64,000 nt of DNA, from assembly GCA_009746045.1 (NCBI GenBank), contig RPFO01000165.1:6471036-6535035 (forward strand). The letters run 5' to 3'. Position 1 is the first letter of the stretch, and each line of letters begins with the position of its first letter. The notes beneath the pieces were generated by a model. That model did not search any database. It had not been told where the DNA came from and saw only the letters and a list, made by a program, of their open reading frames with translations. This stretch comes from Mesostigma viride (taxonomy: Eukaryota > Streptophyta > Mesostigmatophyceae > Mesostigmatales > Mesostigmataceae). Of the stretch, positions 53,667 through 64,000 are shown one piece after another. Made by a program: the position numbers and the translations under genes.

Positions 53667-54146
53667 CTACGCGTCCGAACAAAATGTCGAGAAAGCAAAC
53701 AATCTACACGCGAGAGAACTGGGCTGATAGCTTTTCAGTACTGGTTTTACCGTGCCTTCAAATTCCATTAGCTTACTTAACCATGGCTGACTAATTTTAG
53801 CTAACGCGATCAACATACACACTACACGATCAAAGGAATCACGGGTCATGTGAAATGTTGCACGGAAGTCCGCGTCCGTCATGACACCCCCTCGCTTTGC
53901 TGATTCCCAAAATCCACGTCCTGCGGCCCTATCATATGCCCACGGGCGACCGGGCTGCCACCCGCCTCGTCGGTCGTCTGGCTTGTCGTCCATTGCCATC
54001 CCCATCATCACTTGTGTGGCGGTTGCCATGTATTCCGCCTCGCGAGCCGCATTTTCCTGAATAATGCGTATCGCGGCCTGCTTCCTGCGTAGCTGCAGGT
54101 AGCGCACCAGCACGATGAGAAATATAACTATTAGTCTCGCGATCAT
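53667..54146 (-). pseudogene. Harbinger transposase N-terminal fragment
   Basis: From ATG at 54146: a basic helix-rich leader (RYLQLRRKQAAIRIIQ) and then WESAKRGGVMTDADFRATF, HMTRDSFDRVVCMLIALAKI, the region before the DDE catalytic core in PIF/Harbinger transposases (compare the family's F.M....F..L...L). After LAKI a donor-like A|GTAAGC may mark an exon end. No DDE domain follows anywhere on this strand in the element, the space being filled by repeats. The fragment is therefore non-functional. Confidence 0.6.
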
Positions 54147-54464
54147 GGCTACGCACTTTCATCCACTAACGCGCGGCAGCGATGGTGGCCGCACTGTCTT
54201 CCCGGCGTGCACGTGTTCCCCGCCCTTTTCACGTCGTGTTCCCCGCCCTTTTCGTGCATCGACCAAAAAAAAAAAATTAATTCTGACTGGAACTGGCCGG
54301 AACTGCTTTTTTCGAGTTCCAGGAGTTCCACCCCAGTTCCGGTCGAATTAGCGGTTAATTAGAATTACATTTCTAATTGGACGGCCCAATGTGGAAACCT
54401 CTAGTTCCGGAACCGACTGAATTAGGACCCTAACTCCCCGGAACTGACGAATGTGGAAAGGGCC

Positions 54465-54894
54465 TGAGTTGAGTTGACTTGAGTATATTTCCTATGAAGG
54501 ACTTGCTGACTCTGGTAAGGCCAGACATCGGCCGTTTCCAAATCTCTGTTGCCGATGTGCGGCGTGGGCAACAACACAACAACAAGAATATGTCTGGCCA
54601 GACCTGGCCAGACCTGGCCAGACTCAGCAACAACTACAAATACGATGGCCCAGACAGAGATGCCGTTGTGTATGTACCAGGTGAGGGCCGGAAAATATTC
54701 AATTTCGTCAGTTGGCATACTGTGGAGAGCTTTACAGTACCACAAAGGCCGGCCGCCTAAAGAGCGTGAGATTTACCAGCGGGCCTGGCGGGTCGCCATT
54801 ATTATCGCCAAATACAGCTTACCCAGGATAGCTGTTAGCTACCCACAGGCGTCGACATGCCGTTTATATCAGCGGGCCAGGCACCACGCCAGTC

Positions 54895-54935
<41 letters not shown>

Positions 54936-56255
54936 GATTCTCACACTGCACATGGGCAGCAGAGAGTTGGAATGGCCGAGGGCCCTAAAGTCCTAAACAG
55001 CATACAACAGTGATTAACACCACAGACCAAGGTACTAGCTGAGACATGTACTCCAGCATGAGTCAACAGGCCTGCAGAGTGCAGAGCTTTCATCCGGTAC
55101 TTTCTTGCAAGTTGCAACCATGATTCTAACCCTGAATTAATTAGACTCGCACATTCGCAGTTTCGCACCCGGGTGGAGCGTCGCGCGTGTGGGCGGGGAC
55201 GTGGTGCTCTAGTGTGCTACGTGATGCCGGTCCAGCCGGGCAAGTTTGTTGGTGTGTTTCTGCTGTCCCTATTCGGATGCACGTACCAAAATGCAGGCAT
55301 TTTTGGCGCATCTGTTTCCTCGGATTCGAGGAGCTCCCCGCGGCTCTTGCCATGCTCACCAGTTGACTGTACGCCCGCAAGAATCAGTGGGTAAGTTACT
55401 TATCTCTGCAACATAAATTTCGGCGTTTGCATTTGGAAGTGTACCGCGATCACTATCATAAACGCCATGCACAATTGGTGCCTTACAAGCAGTACTGGTA
55501 CTTCAATGAATGGCGGTTGTGATCTTTCATCCACAATAATGCTGGCTCTTCGAAGCGAGGTACCGCGACTGCACGGAAGCGGAGTGGCCAGGCATTGTGA
55601 TTAACACGTAATGGACATGTAGTACTAAGCATGGATGTGCGAGAATCCCGGCGCGGCTGGATTATATTGCTACGGCCGACGCAGCCAGGCCAACACAGAT
55701 GGACCGTACGCGCATCTGCAGCCTGCGACCGACGCGTGCAGAACGTTACCCATGATCATCATTGAAGCGGCCAGGCCGCCTCGTGGATCCATCCAGCCAG
55801 GCCACTTAATTATTGCGCTCGTTCCCCTGGAGGGCTGGAGCCTTTGATGTGGTTTTCTGTAGCGTTTGCAAATGGGCCACACATGTTGATGTTGTCATCG
55901 TGTGCCTGAAATAGAGTATCTTGAAGAGCGCTCTGGCTGTAAGTAGTAACGATTGCCTTTTGGCCACTCTTTCATTCTCGTACTGTGTCCGCGCCTCTGC
56001 CACATCCACGTCAAGAAATGAATGGCACTATGTTCCAAGCTAGGGGTTGGGTGTTGCAAGCCAGATCCTGCACTGCTTGTTGTGCAACCAGAGCTTCTGC
56101 GAATTCGGATGACGATTGCAGTGGGGACGGACAGGAGTCATCCCACTGACACATTGAGCAAAGCTGACACAGGAAGCGGCTGAGCGCCTGTCTTCAACCA
56201 GCATCCTGTCTGCATGTCCCTTTTCCACACGGTCCAGCACTTGAGTCAGTGACAT
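54465..56255. other. intergenic DNA, no supported gene
   Basis: Contains a triple GACCTGGCCA repeat (54600-54630), a (TTG)n run at 54896-54935 followed by CACATGGGCAGC (a similar (TTG)n plus CACATGGGCAGC arrangement occurs at 20470-20510), and several short frames without recognisable products, such as 54479-54760 (plus). I see no gene. Confidence 0.5.
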
Positions 56256-56550
56256 TTGAGGTTAGGAGCCCCATGAGATACTGCATGCATTACCACAATA
56301 CTAGCTGATATAAATGGAATTAGGAGCCCCAGATACTGCATGCATTACCACAATACTAGCTGATATATATATATATGGAATTAGGAGCCCCAGATACTGC
56401 ATGCATTACCACAATACTAGCTGATATATATCTGGAATTAGGAGCCCCAGATACTGCATGCATTACCACAGTACTAGCTGATATATATCTGGAATTAGGA
56501 GCCCCAGATACTGCATGCATTACCACAGTACTAGCTGATATGTATATATG
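56256..56550. repeat. about 57-bp tandem repeat, 5 units
   Basis: GGAATTAGGAGCCCCAGATA recurs at 56316, 56377, 56434 and 56491, after a variant first unit at 56260. Spacing of 57-61 bases varies with the TA run. A 57-base period keeps a short frame open (ELGAPDTACITT), which I regard as incidental. Confidence 0.92.
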
Positions 56551-57365
56551 GAACCTTGTTCACCTAAGAGCTTGATACCGTGTCACTATTGTCGGCATCG
56601 TCACAAGTGCTGCCACTGTTGCAGTAATCAACAGCACTTGTCGCAGGTGGTAGTTGCAGCTAGGGCTCTCATTCTCTGTTGCGCGACACCAAGGAACGAT
56701 GGTTTCTTTTGCTCGTGCCACCAAGCAAGATTCTGGACCGTCCAATCGAAGGTCGGACCAGTGGTATACGTGTATACTGTGCGTAGTATAGGAAATGCTT
56801 GTTATCCTTCCAAACAGTTGCATAGAAATAGCCAGTGCACTCTGAGGATGACAAAGCGGCCACTCTATGCTGCCAATTGGACGAATCTGGAAGTCAATGA
56901 TCCTCAATTTAGGCTATAAACCACTCATTTCTAGCCTGAGGTCCTTCTCTTTTATTCCACCAATCGCCCATACAAACGCGAAGCAGCCTCAAAGCCAGCG
57001 CGGCCCAGCCATCCGGGAGTACCAAAGTACGAGCTGCCTCCGATGGCAATGACGGCGGCGGTACTGTCAGCGAGCATGGCAGCTATGGGGGTGATGTGGG
57101 CTCCCACTGGGGCCACCTGTGGACGCAACGGCGCCGAGGGAGAAAGCTGTCAGAGGCCCCGCCAGGTATTTTCCGTGCCAGGTTACGGGTAGCTGGGGAA
57201 CCGCGGGCTTATTTTCTTAACCCATGCGAACTTACAAAATAGCTCCCCGGCTTAATTGTCTACTCGAATGCTGTGTGATGTAATGTCTCTGTCTAGTGCC
57301 CACAGTGGAAGAATCACACGCATGCATGGGCTGCGTTCGCTTGGTAGTTTGTTTGTAGTCTTCCC
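56551..57365. other. intergenic DNA, no supported gene
   Basis: Only short frames on either strand. A possible coding-like stretch at 57046-57190 (plus) has no recognisable domain. Confidence 0.4.
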
Positions 57366-57517
57366 CCCCCCCTCGATACTGTAGCCGCCCCTCGATACTG
57401 TAGCAGCCCCTAGACACTGTAGCAGCCCCTCGACACTGTACCAGCCCCTCGACACTGTAGCAGCCCCTCGACACTGTAGCCGCCCCTCGATCATGTAGCA
57501 GCCCCTCGATGCTGTAC
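57366..57517. repeat. 19-bp tandem repeat, 8 units
   Basis: CCCCTCGACACTGTAGCAG and close variants (ATACTG, GCCG) follow head to tail eight times. It precedes the surface-protein gene by about 600 bases. Confidence 0.93.
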
Positions 57518-58119
57518 ATTTCAGTCTGCTTGAGCTTTACAAACCCAGCTCTGCTTAGGGTGTAATGTCCAGATTTTTGCATTTGAGGGCTCTAAGTACG
57601 GGGTGAGCCCATGCAGGTGCATGACTTGCGCTGCTGGACACAAATACGTTCTACCACGACTGTCCCACCGACTACCGACTACCGCGGCAGTCACGTGCGC
57701 GTCCCGCCTACTGCCTACAGACAGAGAGGATGTCGTGCGTGTACCCCCTACTGCTGGCTCATGGCTGGCCTCAAAACTTGGTTGGTTAGCGTCCTCTAAA
57801 CTTGCGGTTCGAGTCATCCACATCATCGTGAGCATGTCTTTGAAATCAGCAGTCCAGTCGTTCGATGGGCTATCTCATGGTCATGATTTATGGCAAAGTG
57901 ATAGCAAACATTATTCAATTATTGTAACAAACATTGTGGCCAGGTCACTGTCCAGTGACCAAATTGTCACTGTACTGCTCCTGAGTTATTGTAAGACATC
58001 TTCGGTACGTGTTGTCAGATCGATCCCTGTCAATCGAGCAAACTCCTCACTAGCTTTGATAATTAATTAACCAGTTACTGCAAGTCGTCGTCTCTGTGCT
58101 GAGAGTATTCCATTTTGCA
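57518..58119. promoter_or_regulatory. 5' flank of the proline-rich/Ig-like gene
   Basis: About 600 bases without a convincing frame, directly upstream of the first ATG. It presumably includes the promoter and 5' UTR, but I could not identify a TATA box or start site. Confidence 0.3.
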
Positions 58120-61100
58120 ATGTGTCGCACAGCGCACTGGCTGGCATTCTTTTTACTAGTATGTTTTCAAATGTCATGTAAACCATGTTTGTGTCCGTCT
58201 CCCCTTCCCTGGTCCACTGTCTACCCCAGATGGTCCGCTGCTATCGCCTTCGCCTCCGCCGCCACCACGGCTGCCACCAGTGCCGCCGCCTCCCCTTCCC
58301 CCCCCTCTCCCACCCCCATTTCCCCCCCCCATCGCCCCCCCTCTGCCTCCCCGTCCCCCACCCATCACCCTGCCCATGCCGCCCCCACCGTCATCACCAC
58401 CGCCGCATGCCCCCAGTTTCCCCCCACCCCTGCCAGGGTCCCCACCACCACCCTTATACCCCCCCCCGGCCATTCCCTTAGTACCACCACCATCATACCC
58501 CGCACCACCCATCCCTTCACCCCCCCCACCCACCCCACCCACCCTACCCACCCCACCCACATCTCCACAGCCATCCCCTCCTACCCCGGCTCCATCTACA
58601 GTACCTCCTCCCCCTCCCCCATCCCCCCATCCCCCGACCCCCACCCCCACCCGGGCAGCGTCCCCCTCCCCCTGCCTCCTCCTTCGCTCCCCCCAAACGG
58701 CCACCTCCACCCTTGACCCGCCCACCGCCACCAAGACCGCCACCGCCAGCATCATCGCCGCAACCTGTCCGGCAACCACCCCCAAGTCTACGTTCGCCAC
58801 CCCCACCAGCGTCCCCCCAGGCCCCCTCCCCCCCTCGATTGCCTCCTCCCCCTTCATTGCCACCAACCCCTGCGGGCCCCCCTGCGGAGCCATCATTGCC
58901 TGCCAGTCCCCCCACCCGCCCCTTCCCGCCGCCCCCAAAGCGCCACCCCCACCACAAGCACCGCCACTCCCAGGGGGCCCATCGCCCCCCCCAAGGCCGC
59001 CTTCCCCCCCCGGTGACCTTATTGGCATCAACACGGTGTTGACATCTGGCGTTGGGTTGGTGCACACGGGGGACGGCATCGACATCATTGTGGAGGTAGG
59101 GGCATTGCAGATCAACTTGGCTGATGTCATCGTGGAGCTGAACGTGATGTCCCAAATTGATGCCAGCGGGAGGCAGCGGAGGGGGCGGGCAGTGCGGCGG
59201 CGACTGCTATCGGACATCAGTGCCATGGCCCCGGCGGTAGCCAGCCTTAATTATCCTGGCACTGCGCACCGCCAGCTTCTTCAAACGCTAGCATTCCCCT
59301 CACCCCCGCCACCATTGATGCCGCCGCCGCCAGCAGTCACGTCACCGCCGCCACCACCTGTCAGCGTTGGCTGCCCCTACCGCGTCGTCAGTGCCAACGC
59401 CAGCCAGGGGTCGTGCGCTCCCTTTGATGAAAGCGCGTGCACCCTGCGCTGCCACCTGGACACCCTGGCGCCCCGCTCCCCCCTTGCATTGATCCACCTT
59501 CGCGTGGTGGCCGTGGTGGAGGGGGCCGAGCTCCGGTTTGTAGCGGCCGCGGAGGCGGAGGGGGTGCCCGCCAGCCTGGACTACCGGGGGGACTTCAGGG
59601 GGCCCAGGGGGGACCGCATCAGCGCCATCCGCACCGTGGGTACGTGGGAACGGGCTTGCTGGCAGAGTTTATGGACTATGTTAATTTTGTGTGATGTATT
59701 GCCCCGGTGTCATGCCGTCCGCACCGTGGGTACATGGGAACGGGCTATCTAGACGACGTATGAAGGGTACCTACTCTAGTTCTTTGCACGACGTTGGACC
59801 CATATGCGTCCAGGAATAGTTGTGTCACTTGGTGTAAATGTCGCGTGGCTTATTTTCTTGCTTTCATGCCGTCCGCACACACCGTGGGTGCGTGGGAACA
59901 GGCTCTCTAGAACACCCATGAAATGTACAGCGAACAGTTAAGAGACTTGTTGCCCTGCTTTCGTACCGCCCGAACTGGGGGCACGTCCAGTAGGGTTTCT
60001 AGCCAGTTTCTTACATCCATCATTTCTTTCGTTCATCATTTCTAATGCACAGCGTTATTTCTGGTCGCCATTTTTATGGTTATTTCTTATGTTCATCTTG
60101 GGCCACTATGTATCTGTATCTTACCAAACTGCCACCAGCATTGCTCGCTGCTGCGTTGCGCACGGCACCTGTTGCCACCAATCGGCCCTTGCTCGCATGC
60201 GCGCTACTTGCGCACGGCATCTGCCACCTGCCGGCCTATGTAGCTGCTGCTTGCATCAGTTTCATGCAGCCGACACACCCCTGTTGATGACATTTCTTGG
60301 CCTCCTGCATGCGATCACGGCACGTCTTGCCCTTGCAGACCCCCGCCAAGCCATCATTGTGCCCCGCCCGGAAAACTTTGTGCTGGCCCAAGTTCAAGAC
60401 GGGGATGGTGGTCAAACAAGGCAGACGCTCTTTGGCGTTTCATCGCCCCTACGCTTTGACGTCAGGTTTGGCGTCCCCGTAACCTGCAATCCTGGCGCTG
60501 TCATGGTGGACACCCAGGGGACGGGCCGCGTGGCCTTCCACGGGGATGCGGGGTCACGCGGCAATCCAACCAGGTCGCTAGCAGCCACGGTAAGAGCTGT
60601 CACCTGTGGCATGTCCTTGGTGGTGCTTATCCGTAAATACATGGCCTTCATCGGCGATGCGGGGTCACGCGGCAATCCCACGCGGTCGCTAGCAGCCGCG
60701 GTAAGAGTTGTTTCTTCGGTCATCCAAACATAGAGTTGGTGCCCCTTATAGGGTAAGAGTTGTTTCTTCGGTCATCCAAACATAGAGTTGGTGCCCCTTA
60801 TAGGGTAAGAGTTGTTTCTTCGGTCATCCAAACATAGAGTTGGTGTCCCTTATAGGGTAAGAGTTGTTTCTTCGGTCATCCAAACATAGAGTTGGTGTCC
60901 CTTATAGGGTAAGAGTTGTTTCTTCGGTCATCCAAACATAGAGTTGGTGTCCCTTATAGGGTAAGAGTTGTTTCTTCGGTCATCCAAACATAGAGTTGGT
61001 GTCCCTTATAGGGTAAGAGTTGTTTCTTCGGTTATCCAAACATAGAGTTGGTGTCCCTTATGTATAGGGTAAGAGTTGTTTCTTCGGTTATCCAAACATA

Positions 61101-64000
61101 GAGTTGGTGTCCCTTATAGGGTAAGAGTTGTTTCTTCGGTTATCCAAACATAGAGTTGGTGTCCCTTATGTATAGGGTAAGAGTTGTTTCTTCGGTTATC
61201 CAAACATAGAGTTGGTGTCCCTTATAGGGTAAGAGTTGTTTCTTCGGTTATCCAAACATAGAGTTGGTATCCCTTGAAGGCGGTGCTTATTCAAACATAG
61301 AGTTGGTATCCCTTGAAGGTGGTGCTTATTCAAACACACAGCTATAGACACATGTATGTATAGTTTGCCGGATAGGGAATACAATACACCCTGCTCCACC
61401 CTGCAAGCCAGGCAGGTGATCCCTGGCCCCATGCGTACAGTACTACAAATACTGTGCTTATGATGATCATTATGGTTCGAGTATTGCTCCCCGACAGGCT
61501 TTGAGCCTACTATAAGTTTTGTATTCAAGGTGGGAAGACACACTCACGCCAGGAACAGTTGTCCAGGATGCGTGCTGCCAGGGCTGCCTGCGTGCCTGCC
61601 TCATGGCCTCCCCCTGCTACTGCCACGGCGTAGTATGATGCAGCTCTTCGTGATGGGCCCTTCCCACGTAATGACCTCCTCGCCTCTTAGAAAGTTTCAT
61701 CAGCTCTCACCAAACTTGATCAACCCCCACAAAGGTGTCCCCCCTGGTCGCCCCATGCGCTGCTCACGCTACCATAGAACCCCTTCACCCGCAACCCATT
61801 CGACTGCATGTTGTGTACGTCAACAGGTGTACCCCCTGCCTGCCCTATGCGCTGTTCGCGCTGTTGTTCTCTAATTCCCCACCCGCCACAAACCTGGACT
61901 TCACCCCCAACCCCCAAACCCTGCTACTGTGCCTCTCACGCAGGTGTCCCCCCTGCGCGATGGCCTGCTGCTGCTTGAGGCGCTCCCCGACCAGTGCTTC
62001 GACATCGACGGCCTGCCCAACCTGGCATCAGAGCCCGTGTGGCGGCTGCTGGACATCAACGCGCCCACCGTGAGGGTGACCGGCCTGCCGTCGGCGATGA
62101 CATCAGCGGGGGAACAGCTCGCGTTCGCGATCCAGTTCAGCGAGCGCGTGTTCGGGTTCAGCGAGAGGGGTGTGCGCGTGACCAATGGAAATCTGACGCG
62201 GTGGGTGGGCCAGCTTTAGTACAAGACCTAAACGTATACTGGTGGGTGTTCTTGCTGCAATCTGCATGGTCTCTGTCGGCCCGCCCGCTCGCCCGCACGC
62301 ACGCAATCCTCAGCGGCCGCATTCTTCCATCATATGTGTCTGCTGGCGTCCTCTCTCCTTCCGATCTGCTTAAGACTATTTTCCTTTACCTAATAGAGTA
62401 GAGATTCATTATTTTCTTTTTATCTTTTTTCTGGGCTGCCATGCAGGGCTGCTACCTTCTGTTGATCGATACCTGCTCCCAATCCTCGCCGCATGCATGC
62501 TCGCTGCGCCCCTCCCCTCTCTGAGTTCCATCTGTGCATGCTCCCAATCCTTGCCGCATGCATGCTCGCTGCGCCCCTCCCCTCTGTGAGTTCCACCTGT
62601 CCTGCGCGCATGCCTGCTTCGCACCTCTTTCATCTTTCCCCCTTGAGTGTGTGCGGATACTTCTCTCGTCCCTTTTCGTTCAATAGCTTTTCATTGCTAC
62701 GTAGCCGCATGCATCCACACAGTTCATCCGCATTCTACACAGTTCATCCGCATTTCCATGTAATGACATATCCCCATAGCCATCCACACCCCGTGGCAGG
62801 TTCTTATCCACTCGCTCGAGGTTTGACCTACTGCCCTTTTGCTTGCACTACCAATCTGACCTCTTGGTTGTCTGAACATATTGCGTCCATGTATACTGCT
62901 GTAGCTGCTGACTCACTCGATCATGATTTGGCCGATTGTTTGCCGCCATGTCGCTTACCATCCATCAACGCCCCTGCCATCACCACAGGCTGGACACCAG
63001 CAGGGAGCGCCTCGGGTTCTACGTGGCCCACGTGGCGCCCCTGGAGGAGGGCTACGTAAACTTAAGGGTGCTCGCGGGAGCGGCACGCGACGTCACGGGC
63101 AAACGCAGCAAGTCGTCCCCTACCGAGTGCATCTTATACTACTCCCCGACACCCAAGTCGGACCAGCGTGTGCTCGTCTTGTCATCAATGGTGGGCGGCA
63201 CCGCGCTCGTCGCGTGGGTGAATTTGCTAGGGGGTATGCCCCTCGGGTCCGTAGCGGTACGTATGGCATATGTGCTGCTACTTGCTGTGATCGAGTTAAC
63301 ATGAGAGAAGGGTGGGGTAGAAATAGTGTGGGTGTGCCTGCTAGAGGGGACACGCCTCCGATTGGTAGCGGATCAGAAATACGAGCCTTACATTTCTACT
63401 ACTGGTGTGGTGTTATTTTAGGTTCAATTGGCCCATTGTTTCCTACTTGCGTATTTACCTGATTAGGTTCCAAGAGTTTTCAAAACCCTAGTTGTTTTAC
63501 CCCTAGTTTTTCAATACAGCTGTGCCTCTAAAATAGCTTCGAACCAAGTTCACAGTGTTCTTGCCACTTACTCAGCATGTTTTTTCGCCGTTCCGTTTCC
63601 CCCCTTCCACCACTGATCTTCCCCGACCCCGTACTCCCCCCCCCCCAGCGCTCTTCTGGATGCACATCAATATAATGCATTTTATTTCCTCATGTGTGCT
63701 GCCCCTCATCCCCACACCACCCCCCTTGCAGCTCTTCTGGATGCACATCGATGTAACGCATATTATTCCCTTATACACGCTGTGTGCTGTCTCTCACCTC
63801 TGCCCCCCCCCCCGCACCCCCTTGCAGCTCTTCTGGATGCACGTCCAGTTCCTCCAGATGTTTTCAGGGTTCCAGGGTCCCATGGGGCCCGGCGTACGGG
63901 AAGCCCTCTTCGGCATGCGCTGGGTCAACTGGCTGCTGCCGCTGCCCCTTGACAAGTTGGCACAGGATGATGAGGACTTGGAGGTTTGGTGGCTAACCAT
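58120..64000 (+). CDS. secreted or membrane proline-rich protein with Ig-like domains (multi-exon, 3' end outside window)
   Basis: Proposed exons: 58120-58177, 58230-59639, 60339-60589, 61944-62200, 62989-63256 and 63828 onward. All five introns are GT-AG and every junction keeps phase (for example G|AC = Asp at 59639/60339 and CG|G = Arg at 62200/62989). The product starts with a hydrophobic signal-like MCRTAHWLAFFLLVCFQ. About 250 residues of PPPP-rich, ECM-like sequence follow, then a unique region (INTVLTSGVGLVHTGDGID) and RRRLL. Next come two probable Ig-like (bacterial Big-type) folds: one around LRFDVRFGVPV, another with LAFAIQFSERVFGFS...VTNGNLTRL and VLAGAARDVTG. Hydrophobic segments VLVLSSMVGGTALVAWVNLL and LFWMHVQFLQMFSGF suggest membrane insertion at the C-terminal side. 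Function is unknown; a cell-surface or matrix role is inferred. Confidence 0.7.
59621..60000. repeat. intron repeats of the exon 2 end plus splice donor
   Basis: The exon edge CCGCACCGTGGGTACGTGGGA (59630, here split: CCGCACCGTGG then GTACGTGGGA) recurs as CCGCACCGTGGGTACATGG at 59718, ACACCGTGGGTGCGTGGGA at about 59879 and a weak fourth copy at about 59965. All copies lie inside the following intron. Confidence 0.75.
60701..61280. repeat. 52-bp minisatellite, 11 units, inside intron 3
   Basis: Units start with GTAAGAGTTG at 60701, 60753, 60805, 60857, 60909, 60961, 61013, 61069, 61121, 61177 and 61229. Two units are 56 bases long because of an extra TGTA. Every unit begins with a consensus-like 5' splice site, the first being directly behind a duplicated exon end (60590-60700). 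Confidence 0.95.
61735..61965. repeat. three copies of the exon 4 acceptor and start
   Basis: AGGTGTCCCCCCTG at about 61732, CAGGTGTACCCCCTGC at about 61824 and the used CAGGTGTCCCCCCTGCGCG at 61941. Each of the first two is followed by a diverged exon-start copy (CCCATGCGCTG or CCCTATGCGCTG). Confidence 0.7.
63648..63845. repeat. three copies of the exon 6 acceptor and start
   Basis: CAGCGCTCTTCTGGATGCAC at about 63646, TTGCAGCTCTTCTGGATGCA at about 63727 and the used TTGCAGCTCTTCTGGATGCA at 63822. The first two decay after ATGCACATC into AT-rich DNA. Each is preceded by a C-rich tract. Confidence 0.85.

Larger units (their letters stand above)
50852..54464. mobile_element. PIF/Harbinger-type DNA transposon, decayed
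   Basis: Ends GAGCCTTTCCACAT (50852-50865) and, inverted, GGCCCTTTCCACAT (54464-54451) match at 13 of 14 positions. Both flanks are TGA (50849-50851 and 54465-54467), the 3-bp duplication expected for PIF/Harbinger. Near both ends there are further direct or inverted short motifs (GAATTAG, TTTCCACATT, AGTTCC). Inside lie a minus-strand transposase N-terminal fragment, a long CA-type array and a 126-bp duplication. Confidence 0.8.

Noticed and set aside
58174-59226. 350-residue minus-strand Gly-rich frame
   Set aside because: Antisense of the proline-rich exon; the plus strand has a signal peptide, splice phases and domains.

Overview
This is nuclear DNA of a eukaryote, most likely a green alga. 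The clues are short GT-AG introns in one recognisable gene, a secreted proline-rich surface-type protein, large F-box/LRR genes without introns, several classes of eukaryotic transposon, and very long tri- and hexanucleotide satellites. I cannot name the species. No rRNA, functional tRNA, CRISPR array or bacterial-type operon was seen.

Bases 1-40,000 are a cluster of four paralogous genes (A 2-979, partial; B 11014-13227; C 21091-23214; D 35272-38061). Each encodes a tandem array of treble-clef/zinc-ribbon fingers of the DUF4379 (PF14311) type, about 73 residues per unit, with 4+, 8, 7 and 12 fingers. Each gene is followed by the same kind of tail: a 61-bp minisatellite (7, 1, 7 and 8 copies), a decayed extra finger, pyrimidine-rich DNA, hexanucleotide satellites and conserved anonymous modules. 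The cluster therefore grew by duplication of whole gene-plus-tail units of roughly 10-14 kb. Comparing the tails dates later events. These include a LINE tail in A only, a 19-copy 51-bp minisatellite in B only, a hAT-like element with an exact 8-bp target duplication in the C tail only, and GGT and GGA arrays of about 0.5 kb each in A only.

Bases 40,059-48,037 are nested transposons. Two inverted copies of a TTAA-flanked element with CCCGTG ends carry a LINE (14-bp target duplication). A second, nearly intact LINE (endonuclease plus reverse transcriptase, 11-bp target duplication) lies inside the first.

Bases 48,457-50,388 (minus strand) encode a complete single-exon F-box-like/leucine-rich-repeat protein. 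Bases 50,852-54,464 are a decayed PIF/Harbinger element with matching 14-bp ends and a TGA duplication. Bases 54,465-58,119 hold only minisatellites and anonymous DNA.

Bases 58,120 to the window end hold a multi-exon gene for a secreted or membrane protein: signal peptide, long proline-rich region, Ig-like domains, then hydrophobic segments. Its splice phases agree across five introns. Exon edges, together with their splice sites, have been tandemly copied into four of these introns, which is the most unusual pattern I found.
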